This document shows positions 1 to 8,509 of a DNA stretch of 64,000 bases, in pieces; within the stretch, counting starts at the first letter, position 1, and each line of letters begins with the position of its first letter. The stretch spans positions 62,001 to 126,000 of the forward strand of contig JAHCMI010000017.1 in assembly GCA_019192545.1 (NCBI GenBank). Reading direction: 5' to 3'. This DNA is from Rivularia sp. MS3 (GTDB taxonomy: Bacteria > Cyanobacteriota > Cyanobacteriia > Cyanobacteriales > Nostocaceae). Position numbers and translations under genes: made by a program. The notes below the pieces were generated by a model. The model saw nothing but the letters and a program-made list of their open reading frames with translations, had not been told where the DNA came from and did no database searches.

Positions 1-1
1 T

Positions 2-1279
2 ATGACTTTGGCTTCCCAGGGGTTTAAAACGCTGTTCACAAGAGAAATTGCACAGAATCCTCTAAAAATTCCTGCCTATTTAATCAGCGGCACTTTTTTA
101 CAGTTTTTATTTAGCATTACTGGTTATGCAGTAATGGCACTTGTAGTACACGCTCTTCCCTACAATCAAAATACTTCGATAGTTTGTTACGTTTTAGGTT
201 TAGCTATCATCCCATTTTCTCTTTCTAACGTTACTGAAGCTATATTTCAAGCTGAAGAGAAAATGCATTTAATTGCTGTTAGTACGGTACCTGTTTATAT
301 CGTGCGCTTAATAGCGATTATTTGGGCTATGAATCTGAAATATAATATCGTCACTGTTGCGGTAATTATGGTGGCTTCAGAGTTGTTAATATTTTTTCTC
401 GAATGGTGTTTGGTAACGCAGTTTGTTAAATATGAATGGCGATTGAACTGGAAGTTCATGTGGGATACAACCAAAGCTTCTGGTTCTTTTATAGTTATTG
501 AAGGTATATCAGTTCTAGGTTATAGGCTTCAGGTTTTTATTCTTTCTTTATTAGGTGGTGAATTAGTTGTAGGGCTATACGGTGCAGTTTTACAGTTAAT
601 GCAGCCTTTTCAAATTATTTCCCATAGTGTTGTTTTAGCTGTTTTCCCTAAAATGTCTAAAGCTATTGATTCTGGAAAAGATAGTCAGCGTCAAATTACG
701 CAAATCACTATAGAGATATTGTTGATGGTTGCTTTACCTTTGCTGCTTGGAATTGTTTTTTTTGGTAAAGATTTACTTGTTTTGCTTTACCAAGAAGAAA
801 GTTTTACGGAAGCAAGTTTTGCTCTCAATGTATTTGCTATTGGATTAATTTCTTCTGCATTTATTAGACCGTTAAGTTACCTGTTAGTAGCTAATGGCTT
901 TGAGAAAGTTAATCTTTGGCAAGTATTTATTACTACTATTTTAGATTGTTTAATTAGTATTGTTCTTGTGTCTCAATATAAGTTAAACGGTGCAGCTATT
1001 ACGGTAATATTTACCGATTATGTGGCTCTACTAATTTATTATTTTGAATCTTCTAGACGATTATTTTCATTAGATTTATGGTCTACAGTCTTTCGTCCTT
1101 TGATAATAGGTGTTTTTATGCTACCTGTTTTTATAACTTTAAAAAGTTTCGGTTTAGATATTATCTTAGTTTTAATAATATCTAGCCTGATTTACTTTGC
1201 ATTAGTTGGTACTTTAGGATTTTATACAGTTTACCATTCTAAAGATGAGTGGGCAAAATTGTTACTTAAACGAAAATAA
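2..1279 (+). CDS. Wzx-type polysaccharide flippase, 5' end outside window
   Basis: Membrane protein of the MOP/polysaccharide-export superfamily that would move lipid-linked sugar repeat units across the plasma membrane. The 425 visible residues are almost entirely hydrophobic helices separated by short charged loops. The first residues (ASQGFKTLFTREIAQNP) match the region after the first two helices in this family, so roughly 60 residues are probably missing upstream and the ATG at base 2 is unlikely to be the true start. It ends in a basic tail (KLLLKRK). The next gene, a glycosyltransferase, begins about 40 bp downstream, followed by more sugar transferases, which fits a Wzx/Wzy-type pathway. 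The superfamily is confident; the exact substrate cannot be read. Confidence 0.85.
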   Translation: MTLASQGFKTLFTREIAQNPLKIPAYLISGTFLQFLFSITGYAVMALVVHALPYNQNTSIVCYVLGLAIIPFSLSNVTEAIFQAEEKMHLIAVSTVPVYIVRLIAIIWAMNLKYNIVTVAVIMVASELLIFFLEWCLVTQFVKYEWRLNWKFMWDTTKASGSFIVIEGISVLGYRLQVFILSLLGGELVVGLYGAVLQLMQPFQIISHSVVLAVFPKMSKAIDSGKDSQRQITQITIEILLMVALPLLLGIVFFGKDLLVLLYQEESFTEASFALNVFAIGLISSAFIRPLSYLLVANGFEKVNLWQVFITTILDCLISIVLVSQYKLNGAAITVIFTDYVALLIYYFESSRRLFSLDLWSTVFRPLIIGVFMLPVFITLKSFGLDIILVLIISSLIYFALVGTLGFYTVYHSKDEWAKLLLKRK

Positions 1280-1319
1280 TCAAAACTTAAGTTTTGGATT
1301 CTATAGAAAAGGTGGAATG

Positions 1320-2303
1320 ATGAATCCAGAAGTATCTGTAATTATTCTTGCTTATAATACTGAAAATTATATTGCCCAAGCAATAAATTCTGCATTAAGA
1401 CAAACTCAGAAAAACATTGAAATTATTGTAGTTGATGATGGTTCTGAAGATAAAACCTTAGAAATTGTTCAGAGCTTTTCTGACAAACGCATAAAAGTAT
1501 TGGTAAATCAGCGAAATAGAGGTCAAAACTTTTGCACTAATTTAGCCATAAAAGAGGCCCAAGGAAATTGGATAACTCGACTGGATTCAGATGACTGGTA
1601 TGCAGTCGATAGATTAGAAAAACTTTTAAATGTTGCTAATTTAGAGAATGTAGATATGATTGCTGATGACATATATTTTATTCAAGATAGAAAAGCTGTT
1701 CCTTGGAGTACTTTATTAATTCAAAGTAAATTCAAAATTAAAGAAAATACTATAATTTCTCCTATATCTTTTGTTGAAAAAGATGTACCCGGAATATGGG
1801 GTTTACCTTTAGGCTTAACTAAACCATTAATTAAAAGAGATTTTATTGTTAAGCATAATATCGAAAATAATGAAAATATTTTTCTTGGTGGAGACTTTTG
1901 GCTATATTTATCTTGTTTGGCATATGGAGCAAATTTTTTATTATTACCAAAACCTTATTATTTTTACCGTTCCCGTGATGGTTCCTTAGTAAAACAAAGT
2001 AATATTAAAAGAATTGAAGCATATTCTCAAGCAACAAAATATTATCTACAGCAGGATTATATACAAAATAATCAAAAATTACTTAACGCTTTACAAAAAC
2101 GTTTGATTTTGATTGAAAAAACTAAACCTTACTTTAAAGTTGTTGACTCTCTTAAACAAGCTAATTATCTCAAAGCTTTAATAAATATGGTAAAAAATCC
2201 TTATTTTTTCTATCATTTATGCACTCAATTACCAAGAATAATACGTCGTAGATTAGCTTTATGCTTCAATCAAATAAGCGTCAGCAAATCTAATTATTTA
2301 TAG
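1320..2303 (+). CDS. Family 2 glycosyltransferase
   Basis: GT-A fold glycosyltransferase expected to add a sugar to a lipid-linked oligosaccharide on the cytoplasmic face of the membrane. The N-terminus has the GT2 nucleotide-binding start (VSVIILAYN), the VVDDGS motif and the metal-binding LDSDDW around residue 90. The C-terminal third is Lys/Asn-rich and less conserved. The reading frame is open further upstream, but two consecutive ATG codons at 1317 and 1320 follow a purine-rich AAAGGTGG, and the family alignment begins here; 1320 gives the better spacing. It lies between a flippase and a GT4 in a same-strand run. Acceptor and donor cannot be predicted. Confidence 0.88.
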   Translation: MNPEVSVIILAYNTENYIAQAINSALRQTQKNIEIIVVDDGSEDKTLEIVQSFSDKRIKVLVNQRNRGQNFCTNLAIKEAQGNWITRLDSDDWYAVDRLEKLLNVANLENVDMIADDIYFIQDRKAVPWSTLLIQSKFKIKENTIISPISFVEKDVPGIWGLPLGLTKPLIKRDFIVKHNIENNENIFLGGDFWLYLSCLAYGANFLLLPKPYYFYRSRDGSLVKQSNIKRIEAYSQATKYYLQQDYIQNNQKLLNALQKRLILIEKTKPYFKVVDSLKQANYLKALINMVKNPYFFYHLCTQLPRIIRRRLALCFNQISVSKSNYL

Positions 2304-2353
2304 CAATTATAATTTTTCAATTCACAATTTTTTTCAGGGAATAAACAGACAAA

Positions 2354-3460
2354 ATGAAAGTAGCTTTATTACATTTTTGCTTTTACGAATATACCGTCCA
2401 ATTAGCTAACGCTTTAGCCGCTCAAGACATCGAGCTTACTTTAATACACCCCGAACAATTAACCGAACAAACACAAGGTTTACTAGATTCACGAATTAAG
2501 GTAATTACTTTTAAAAAATATCGCATCCGCGATTTGCGTAATTTATCAGCAATGGGTAAATTAATCAGTATCATTCGTAAGCTTGAACCCGATGTATTGC
2601 ACGTTCAAGAAACAAACGATCCTTGGTACGATTTAACTTTGTTGCTTAATAAAATGCCTCCTTTAGTGACGACTATTCACGATGTTTTTCGTCATCCTGG
2701 AGACAAAGATAATGTCATCGGTTCAGAATATACAAGACAAATTGCATTTTGGCGATCGCAACAGTTAATTGTTCATGCAAATTTTCTCAAGAATGCTTTG
2801 GTAAAAGAGTTTGCAGTTCCTCAAGAAAGGGTATGCATTCTGCCTCATGGAGAGTTGGGTAGTTTATATCAACGATTGGCAAAAGATAATAATACAGTTA
2901 GAGAACCCTATACTCTTTTGTTCTACGGACGTATTTGGGCTTACAAAGGTTTAAATTATCTGCTTGAAGCAATGCCATCAATAATAGAGAGCATTCCTCA
3001 AGTGAAATTAATTATTGCTGGAAAAGGAGAAAATTTCAAACGATATTTTCCTAATGGGCAGGATGAGAAACATTACGAAATTCTCAATAAATATATTCCA
3101 TCAGAAGATGTGGCAAGTCTTTTTAAACGTAGTGCCGCAGTTATTTTACCCTACATAGAAGCATCTCAGAGCGGTGTGGCATCTTTAGCTTATGCAATGG
3201 GTACCCCAGTTATTGCTTCGGAAATCGGTGGTTTGGCTGAAATGATTTGTTCGGAGCAAGATGGATTATTAGTTCCCCCTCGGGATGCAGATGCTTTAGC
3301 CGATGCGATTATTCGTTTGCTTAGCGATCGCAAATTACAGCAGCAGATCCAAACAGCAGCACTGTATCGTTGTGAAGATGATTTGAACTGGTTAAATATT
3401 GCTACTCAAACAATTGAAATTTATCGTAAAGCAATTTATCTCAAAAATATTTCTCGGTGA
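2354..3460 (+). CDS. Family 4 glycosyltransferase
   Basis: GT-B fold retaining glycosyltransferase, 368 residues, probably building the surface polysaccharide repeat unit. The N-terminal half has the Rossmann-like start (MKVALLHFCFYEYTVQLANAL) and an acceptor-side helix region with VLHVQE. The C-terminal half has LLFYGRIWAYKGLNYLLEA, then LIIAGKGE, then the donor-sugar region IEASQSGVASLAYAMGTPVI followed by an EIGGLAEMI segment. The leading Glu of the usual E-x7-E motif is seen at IEASQS; the second acidic residue is not obvious. It is followed directly by a ligase/polymerase-type gene with a 4-bp GTGA overlap, which implies translational coupling. Confidence 0.9.
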   Translation: MKVALLHFCFYEYTVQLANALAAQDIELTLIHPEQLTEQTQGLLDSRIKVITFKKYRIRDLRNLSAMGKLISIIRKLEPDVLHVQETNDPWYDLTLLLNKMPPLVTTIHDVFRHPGDKDNVIGSEYTRQIAFWRSQQLIVHANFLKNALVKEFAVPQERVCILPHGELGSLYQRLAKDNNTVREPYTLLFYGRIWAYKGLNYLLEAMPSIIESIPQVKLIIAGKGENFKRYFPNGQDEKHYEILNKYIPSEDVASLFKRSAAVILPYIEASQSGVASLAYAMGTPVIASEIGGLAEMICSEQDGLLVPPRDADALADAIIRLLSDRKLQQQIQTAALYRCEDDLNWLNIATQTIEIYRKAIYLKNISR

Positions 3461-4749
3461 AAGTAATGAAGAAACTTTTATTATTTACCGAAGAGGCATT
3501 TACAGTTGCATCTCTACTGCTGTACTCTGGAGGACCGTTAACAGTAATTTTATCCGGTGGAGCAAGTGAAGGAGATGATTCAGGAGAAACGAACACTTCT
3601 TTAATTTTAGTTTTATTCTTCTTCAATTATTTGGTAACTCTTTTCTTACTTATTCTGCGATGGAAAAAGGTTTTGCAAATAATGAAGAAAGAGAAAATTA
3701 TTGTATTATTAGTAGGAGTTGCTTTATTCTCTTTCTTATGGTCTTCTCAGCCAAAAAAAACTATAACTAGGGGAATTGCCATAGTTGGAACTAGCTTATT
3801 TGGTTTATATTTTGCTTCACGATATACCATCAAACAACAGTTGAAGCTTTTAGGCTGGATGTATGGCATTGCTGTAATATTTAGTTTTATATTTGTTGCA
3901 GCATTACCCAAGTATGGAATCATGGGCGGGGTTCATGCAGGAAAATGGCGAGGTATTTACAATCATAAAAATACTCTGGGTAAAGTCATTGTTCCAGGAA
4001 TTGCTGTCTTTTTACTATTAGCTAGTAGCTCGAAAAAATATAGTTGGCTGCTATGGATGTGTTTTAGCTTAGCTTTTATTCTTTTACTACGCTCTGGATC
4101 GACAACTTCCTTAATAAATGGCATATGCATAATCGCTGCTTGCATTTCCTTTCGAGTTTTTCGATGGCGAGACGATTTTATGGTGCCTAGCACAATTGCA
4201 ATCGGAAGTTTCGGCGCAATTTTTTATGTGATTATTTCGGTAACTACAGAAGCTATTCTCAAAGCACTTGGTAAAGATCCTACTCTTACCGGGCGTGGAG
4301 ATATGTGGCCTTATATCTTTGAAATGATTGGATATAAACCTTTTTTAGGTTACGGATATGGTGCCTTTTGGTACGGCCCAGATACCCCTTCTTTCTATAT
4401 TTGGCAGGCTACTGGATGGACTCCCCCTAATTCCCATAATGGTTTCTTAGACTTATGGTTACAAATTGGCTTGATAGGGTTATTAATTTATATATTTGGA
4501 TTTTTAACCATTACTTTACCAAAAGCATTTTATTGGTTGCGAACTACTAGAACATCTGAAGGATTCTGGCCTTTAACATATATGACCTATATGTTGCAGG
4601 CAAATATTAGTGAAACCACACTGATGATTCAAAACGATTTGTTCTGGGTAATTTATGTAGCAATCGCTTTTTCAGTCCAAATGCCACCAGAAAGTCACAA
4701 GTCAAAATATATAAATGAGTTAAATACTATTTCAAGCAGTTATCGTTAA
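3457..4749 (+). CDS. O-antigen ligase/polymerase (Wzy/WaaL-type) membrane protein
   Basis: Polytopic membrane protein of the O-antigen ligase family, which polymerises or transfers undecaprenyl-linked glycans on the outer face of the plasma membrane. About ten to twelve hydrophobic segments are visible. The conserved Wzy_C region sits at residues 265-345: GRGDMWPYIFEMIG, then KPFLGYGYGAFW, then a PNSHNGFLDLWLQIGLIG segment with the usual His-Asn pair in the periplasmic loop. The GTG start at 3457 overlaps the stop of the preceding glycosyltransferase; an ATG three codons later (3466) is an alternative. With the flippase it supplies the export and assembly half of the cluster. Ligase and polymerase cannot be told apart from sequence alone. 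Confidence 0.88.
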   Translation: MKVMKKLLLFTEEAFTVASLLLYSGGPLTVILSGGASEGDDSGETNTSLILVLFFFNYLVTLFLLILRWKKVLQIMKKEKIIVLLVGVALFSFLWSSQPKKTITRGIAIVGTSLFGLYFASRYTIKQQLKLLGWMYGIAVIFSFIFVAALPKYGIMGGVHAGKWRGIYNHKNTLGKVIVPGIAVFLLLASSSKKYSWLLWMCFSLAFILLLRSGSTTSLINGICIIAACISFRVFRWRDDFMVPSTIAIGSFGAIFYVIISVTTEAILKALGKDPTLTGRGDMWPYIFEMIGYKPFLGYGYGAFWYGPDTPSFYIWQATGWTPPNSHNGFLDLWLQIGLIGLLIYIFGFLTITLPKAFYWLRTTRTSEGFWPLTYMTYMLQANISETTLMIQNDLFWVIYVAIAFSVQMPPESHKSKYINELNTISSSYR

Positions 4750-4845
4750 AAACTACGAATATTCAGTATATTTTCTTTGCTTTGAAACAGTCTATCTGCT
4801 AAAAAAGATACATAATCAACCAATACATTTTTTACCTATCAAATC

Positions 4846-7401
4846 ATGTTAAATAAAAATTTAGAATATTGGCAAAACAAACTGACTAGGTTACCAGTTT
4901 TAGAACTAAGCACTGATAAAGCAAGAACTAACGAGGGAGAATATGAGATTGGCATAGAAACCTTTACTTTTTCTGAGCAACTATGTTTATCATTAAAAGC
5001 GCTAAATCAAAATTGCCAAAATGGACTATTAAAAAGTTTATTAGCAGCGTTCAAATGCCTGCTGTATAAATACACAAATCAAGAAGATATAATAGTCGGC
5101 TCTTACATTCGTCTTCCAAACAATCTAGATTTTAATACATTAGCTTTCAGAAGCACTATCTCTGATAATCTTTGTTTTAATCAATTATTAGAACAAGTCA
5201 ATCAAACAGTAAGCGAAGACTTGAAGCATCAAGATTTTTCTTGGCAGCAACTGCTCAAAGGATTATCAACCAAAGACAATCATAACCATAAAAGCATCTT
5301 TCAAGTTATGTTTAGCTTACAAGATGCTTGTGTGATGGATGCACCATTACCGATTAATGTTGATGATTTGCAATTAGATTTATCTGTATTTGTTGTAGAA
5401 GCAGCAGAAGGCTTAAAAGGAACATTTATATACAATCAACAGCTATTCGAGCCGCAAACCATAAAGCGGATGATTAATCATTTCGAGAATTTAGTTTCAT
5501 TTGTTGTTGATAATCCCCAGACAAAAGTCGGTGAAATTGCAATTTTAAGCAACGCCGAACGGCATCAAATCTTAGTTGAGTGGAATCAAACACAATTAGA
5601 CTATCCCCACGACAAATGTATTCATCAACTTTTTGAGGAACAAGTAGCTAAAACACCAGATGCCTTAGCTGTTGTATTTGAACAACAACAGCTAACTTAC
5701 AGGCAATTAGATAATCGGGCAAATCAACTTGCCAACTATCTGCAAACTTTAGAAATTAAACCAGACGATAGGGTTGGTATTTGCATCAATCGCTGTTTGA
5801 ATATGGTAGTAGGCATACTAGCAATTCTCAAAGCAGGGGCTGCTTATATACCTATAGATCCTAATTATCCTCAAGAGCGTTTATCTCATATGCTCGATGA
5901 TTCAGGTATATCAGTATTGTTAACCACAGAAGACTTACTACCGGGGCTACCGCAAAACAAGGCAAAGTCAATCTGTTTGGATCGAGATTGGCAGGATTTA
6001 ATTGCTCATCACACTCAACAATCTCCCGAGAGCGATGTCAAGCCGTCAAATTTAGCTTACATCATCTACACTTCTGGCTCTACAGGTAAATCTAAAGGAG
6101 TAATGATCGAGCATCATTCTTTAGTTAATTTTACTACTACTGCCACAAAAGAATATGGAATAAATCATCGCGATCGGGTTCTGCAATTTGCCTCGATTAG
6201 TTTTGATGTCGCTGTGGAAGAAATGTATCCCACTCTTACTAATGGTGCAACTTTAATCCTGCGAACCGATGAGTTTTTAACCAACGGCGAAAGGATGCTG
6301 CAAAAATGCGATGAATGGGGAATAACTGTATTAGATTTACCTACGGCATACTGGCATCAATTAGCTTCCGATTTAGCAACAGGAGAATATCTTGCCCCTG
6401 AAAACTTAAGATTAGTAATTATCGGTGGGGAAGCAGTCATTCCAGAAAAAGTTAGAACATGGCAAAAATCTTTTCAGAATAATCAATATCCGGAATTAAT
6501 TAACACTTACGGACCTACCGAAGCGACTGTTGTTGTCACTAGATGTAAGCTGTCTGAATCTATTAATCAAGATACTCAGCTTGCACAAATGACAATTGGA
6601 AAACCTTTTGATAATGTCAAGATTTATATTCTAGATTCTGACTTGAATCCAGTTCCCATAGGAGTCCCTGGTGAATTACACATTGGTGGTTTATGCTTGG
6701 CACGCGGTTATCTTAACAGACCACAATTAACCGCACAAAAGTTTATCTGCGACCCCTTTAATCCCGGAATGAGAATCTATAAATCTGGAGATTTAGCCCG
6801 TTTTCTCCCCGATGGTAATATTGATTTTCTCGGACGCATCGACCATCAAGTCAAAATTCGCGGTTTTCGCATCGAGTTAGGAGAAATTGAAACTGTTCTC
6901 AATCAACATCCTGCTGTTAAACAAGCGATTGTGATTCCCCAAGAATACGACACTGGGGATAAACGTTTGATTGCTTATATTGTTCCTCAACCGACTCAAT
7001 CTCCTACAAATAAACAGTTAAAACAGTTTCTCAAAACCAGCCTTCCAGAATACATGATACCTTCGGGCTTTGTGATTTTAGAAGCTTTACCCTTAACCCC
7101 GAATGACAAAGTAGACCGTAAAGCTCTTCCCAAACCCGATAAAACTAATCTTAATTTAGAAGAAGAATATTTATCTGCTCGCAACGACGTTGAACAAAAA
7201 TTAGTTTCTCTTTGGGAACAGGCTTTTGGCATTCATCCAATTGGCATTAAAGATAATTTCTTTTCCTTGGGCGGTAATTCTTTAATGGCTACGTCAATGG
7301 TTGCTCAAATTGAAAATCTTTTTGGTCGAAAACTTACTCAAGCTGTATTTTTCCAAGCACCTACTATTCAACAATTAGCTGATTTTATTCAAGAAGAAAA
7401 T
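4846..7401 (+). repeat. 2.56-kb direct repeat, copy 1 (paired with 8510-11065)
   Basis: The first 852 codons of this gene repeat at 8510-11065, at an offset of 3664 bp. Reading both copies side by side I find only one different base, at 7364 versus 11028 (ACT to AAT, Thr to Asn), close to the 3' edge. Similarity drops sharply just before the ATG and again after 7401. The copies were not machine-aligned. Confidence 0.93.
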
Positions 7402-8109
7402 CACAGTAAAAACATTGCCAAAATCAATCATAATGGTAAAAAATTACCTTTGTTCATAATTTCTAATACTGGTTTTTTATACCAGGAAATGATAAAGTAT
7501 TTGGATTCAGAACAGCCGGTATACATAATTCAAGAAACATTAGATAAAGCTCCCGATATGGCATCACGCTGCATTCAACAAATACGGGACATCCAGCCAC
7601 AAGGTCCATATCATTTAATGGGTCATTCTTACGAAGGTTTGGTTACCTATGAAATTGGAAGGCAATTACAGGCACAAAATGAACAAGTTGCTTTTTTAGG
7701 GATGGTTGATACTCCCATTCCAGAAGTAGAAAATCGAGCAAAACGCGAAACATCGTTGAACAAACGCTATCGAAGGCTAAAAATTGTTTTTACACTCTCC
7801 CCAAAACATATATTCAACTTTTTTAAAGAACGAATAGACTACAGGCTTTCTAAAAAGTTTTATCCGTTGTTATCAACTCTAGAAAAACTAACTGACGAAC
7901 ATAAAGTTGAATCTTATCCAGGTAAGATAACTATCTACTCTGCAATCTATGAATTTTACAAGCTTGAAGACCCCTATCTCGGCTGGGATAAATGGGTTAC
8001 AGGTGGAATTGAAATACATGAAATACCCGGTACCCATCGCTCAATGCTATTAAGACCTGACAATGCTAAACTTCTAGCCCAAAAGCTCAGTAGTTGTTTA
8101 GAAAAGTAA
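4846..8109 (+). CDS. NRPS-like protein: half condensation, adenylation, carrier, thioesterase (copy 1)
   Basis: Non-ribosomal peptide synthetase-like protein, 1087 residues. Residues 1-245 match only the second half of a condensation domain (LEYWQNKLTRLPVLELSTDK onwards); the catalytic HHxxxDG half is absent. The adenylation domain runs from about 265 to 765, with TSGSTGKSKG near 407, FDVAVEE (A4, with the Asp that normally holds an amino group), YGPTEA near 555, YKSGDLARF near 645 and NDKVDRKAL near 752. The carrier domain has LGGNSL near 807 for phosphopantetheine. The thioesterase has GHSYEG near 926, an Asp in MVDTPIPE and a His in GTHRS near 1062. It should activate one amino acid-like substrate, load it and release it. 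It sits inside a polysaccharide cluster. A rho-independent terminator follows at once. Confidence 0.9.
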   Translation: MLNKNLEYWQNKLTRLPVLELSTDKARTNEGEYEIGIETFTFSEQLCLSLKALNQNCQNGLLKSLLAAFKCLLYKYTNQEDIIVGSYIRLPNNLDFNTLAFRSTISDNLCFNQLLEQVNQTVSEDLKHQDFSWQQLLKGLSTKDNHNHKSIFQVMFSLQDACVMDAPLPINVDDLQLDLSVFVVEAAEGLKGTFIYNQQLFEPQTIKRMINHFENLVSFVVDNPQTKVGEIAILSNAERHQILVEWNQTQLDYPHDKCIHQLFEEQVAKTPDALAVVFEQQQLTYRQLDNRANQLANYLQTLEIKPDDRVGICINRCLNMVVGILAILKAGAAYIPIDPNYPQERLSHMLDDSGISVLLTTEDLLPGLPQNKAKSICLDRDWQDLIAHHTQQSPESDVKPSNLAYIIYTSGSTGKSKGVMIEHHSLVNFTTTATKEYGINHRDRVLQFASISFDVAVEEMYPTLTNGATLILRTDEFLTNGERMLQKCDEWGITVLDLPTAYWHQLASDLATGEYLAPENLRLVIIGGEAVIPEKVRTWQKSFQNNQYPELINTYGPTEATVVVTRCKLSESINQDTQLAQMTIGKPFDNVKIYILDSDLNPVPIGVPGELHIGGLCLARGYLNRPQLTAQKFICDPFNPGMRIYKSGDLARFLPDGNIDFLGRIDHQVKIRGFRIELGEIETVLNQHPAVKQAIVIPQEYDTGDKRLIAYIVPQPTQSPTNKQLKQFLKTSLPEYMIPSGFVILEALPLTPNDKVDRKALPKPDKTNLNLEEEYLSARNDVEQKLVSLWEQAFGIHPIGIKDNFFSLGGNSLMATSMVAQIENLFGRKLTQAVFFQAPTIQQLADFIQEENHSKNIAKINHNGKKLPLFIISNTGFLYQEMIKYLDSEQPVYIIQETLDKAPDMASRCIQQIRDIQPQGPYHLMGHSYEGLVTYEIGRQLQAQNEQVAFLGMVDTPIPEVENRAKRETSLNKRYRRLKIVFTLSPKHIFNFFKERIDYRLSKKFYPLLSTLEKLTDEHKVESYPGKITIYSAIYEFYKLEDPYLGWDKWVTGGIEIHEIPGTHRSMLLRPDNAKLLAQKLSSCLEK

Positions 8110-8124
8110 GTTGTTCTATATTCT

Positions 8125-8153
8125 AAGTAAGGGCTGCGGCCCTTACTTTTTTT
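8125..8153 (+). terminator. Rho-independent terminator after NRPS-like copy 1
   Basis: A perfect 10-bp stem AAGTAAGGGC / GCCCTTACTT with a four-base loop is followed by a T run. It begins 15 bp after the stop codon, so the two NRPS-like genes are probably transcribed separately. Confidence 0.88.
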
Positions 8154-8509
8154 CAGTAATTAATAGTTGACATAAAAAATCATAAATACTACTTTTATGT
8201 ATTTATCTTTTCATCAATAAACTCTTCCTTTGTCTTATTGTATTACTTTTTATATTCCTGCTATTACAGAGATATTTAATCAAATTACTTACATAGTCTC
8301 AGACAGAATAAAATATTGAAGGCGCACAATCCTTAAAATATAAGCGAATATTTTATATATTAATATATTCTTGAAAATCTCTATTTATCTTTAAATGTTA
8401 ACGTTTTATATTAGCTGCTATCTTAAGTATATTTTCTAAAGAAATATAATATATTTTTTGATAAAAAAGAGATACGGGCAATAATTATATCTGTTATAAA
8501 GTATACATT
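8154..8509. other. AT-rich spacer between the two NRPS-like genes
   Basis: Very AT-rich, with no open frame of note. It probably holds the promoter of copy 2. The last 50 bp (TGATAAAAAAGAGATAC onwards) weakly resemble the bases before copy 1 (TGCTAAAAAAGATAC onwards), as expected if upstream regions of an older duplication have diverged. Confidence 0.6.

Noticed and set aside
1245-1319. Longer start for the GT2 gene overlapping the flippase
   Set aside because: The extra 24 residues are unlike the family and would overlap the flippase; a ribosome-binding-like AAAGGTGG precedes the downstream ATG pair.
4846-5580. Full condensation domain at the start of the NRPS-like proteins
   Set aside because: Sequence begins after the position of HHxxxDG; no catalytic His motif is found here or upstream in the spacer.
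6996-7232. Reverse-strand frame inside NRPS-like copy 1, repeated at 10660-10896
   Set aside because: It is an exact shadow of the carrier-domain coding strand; it appears twice only because the DNA is duplicated.
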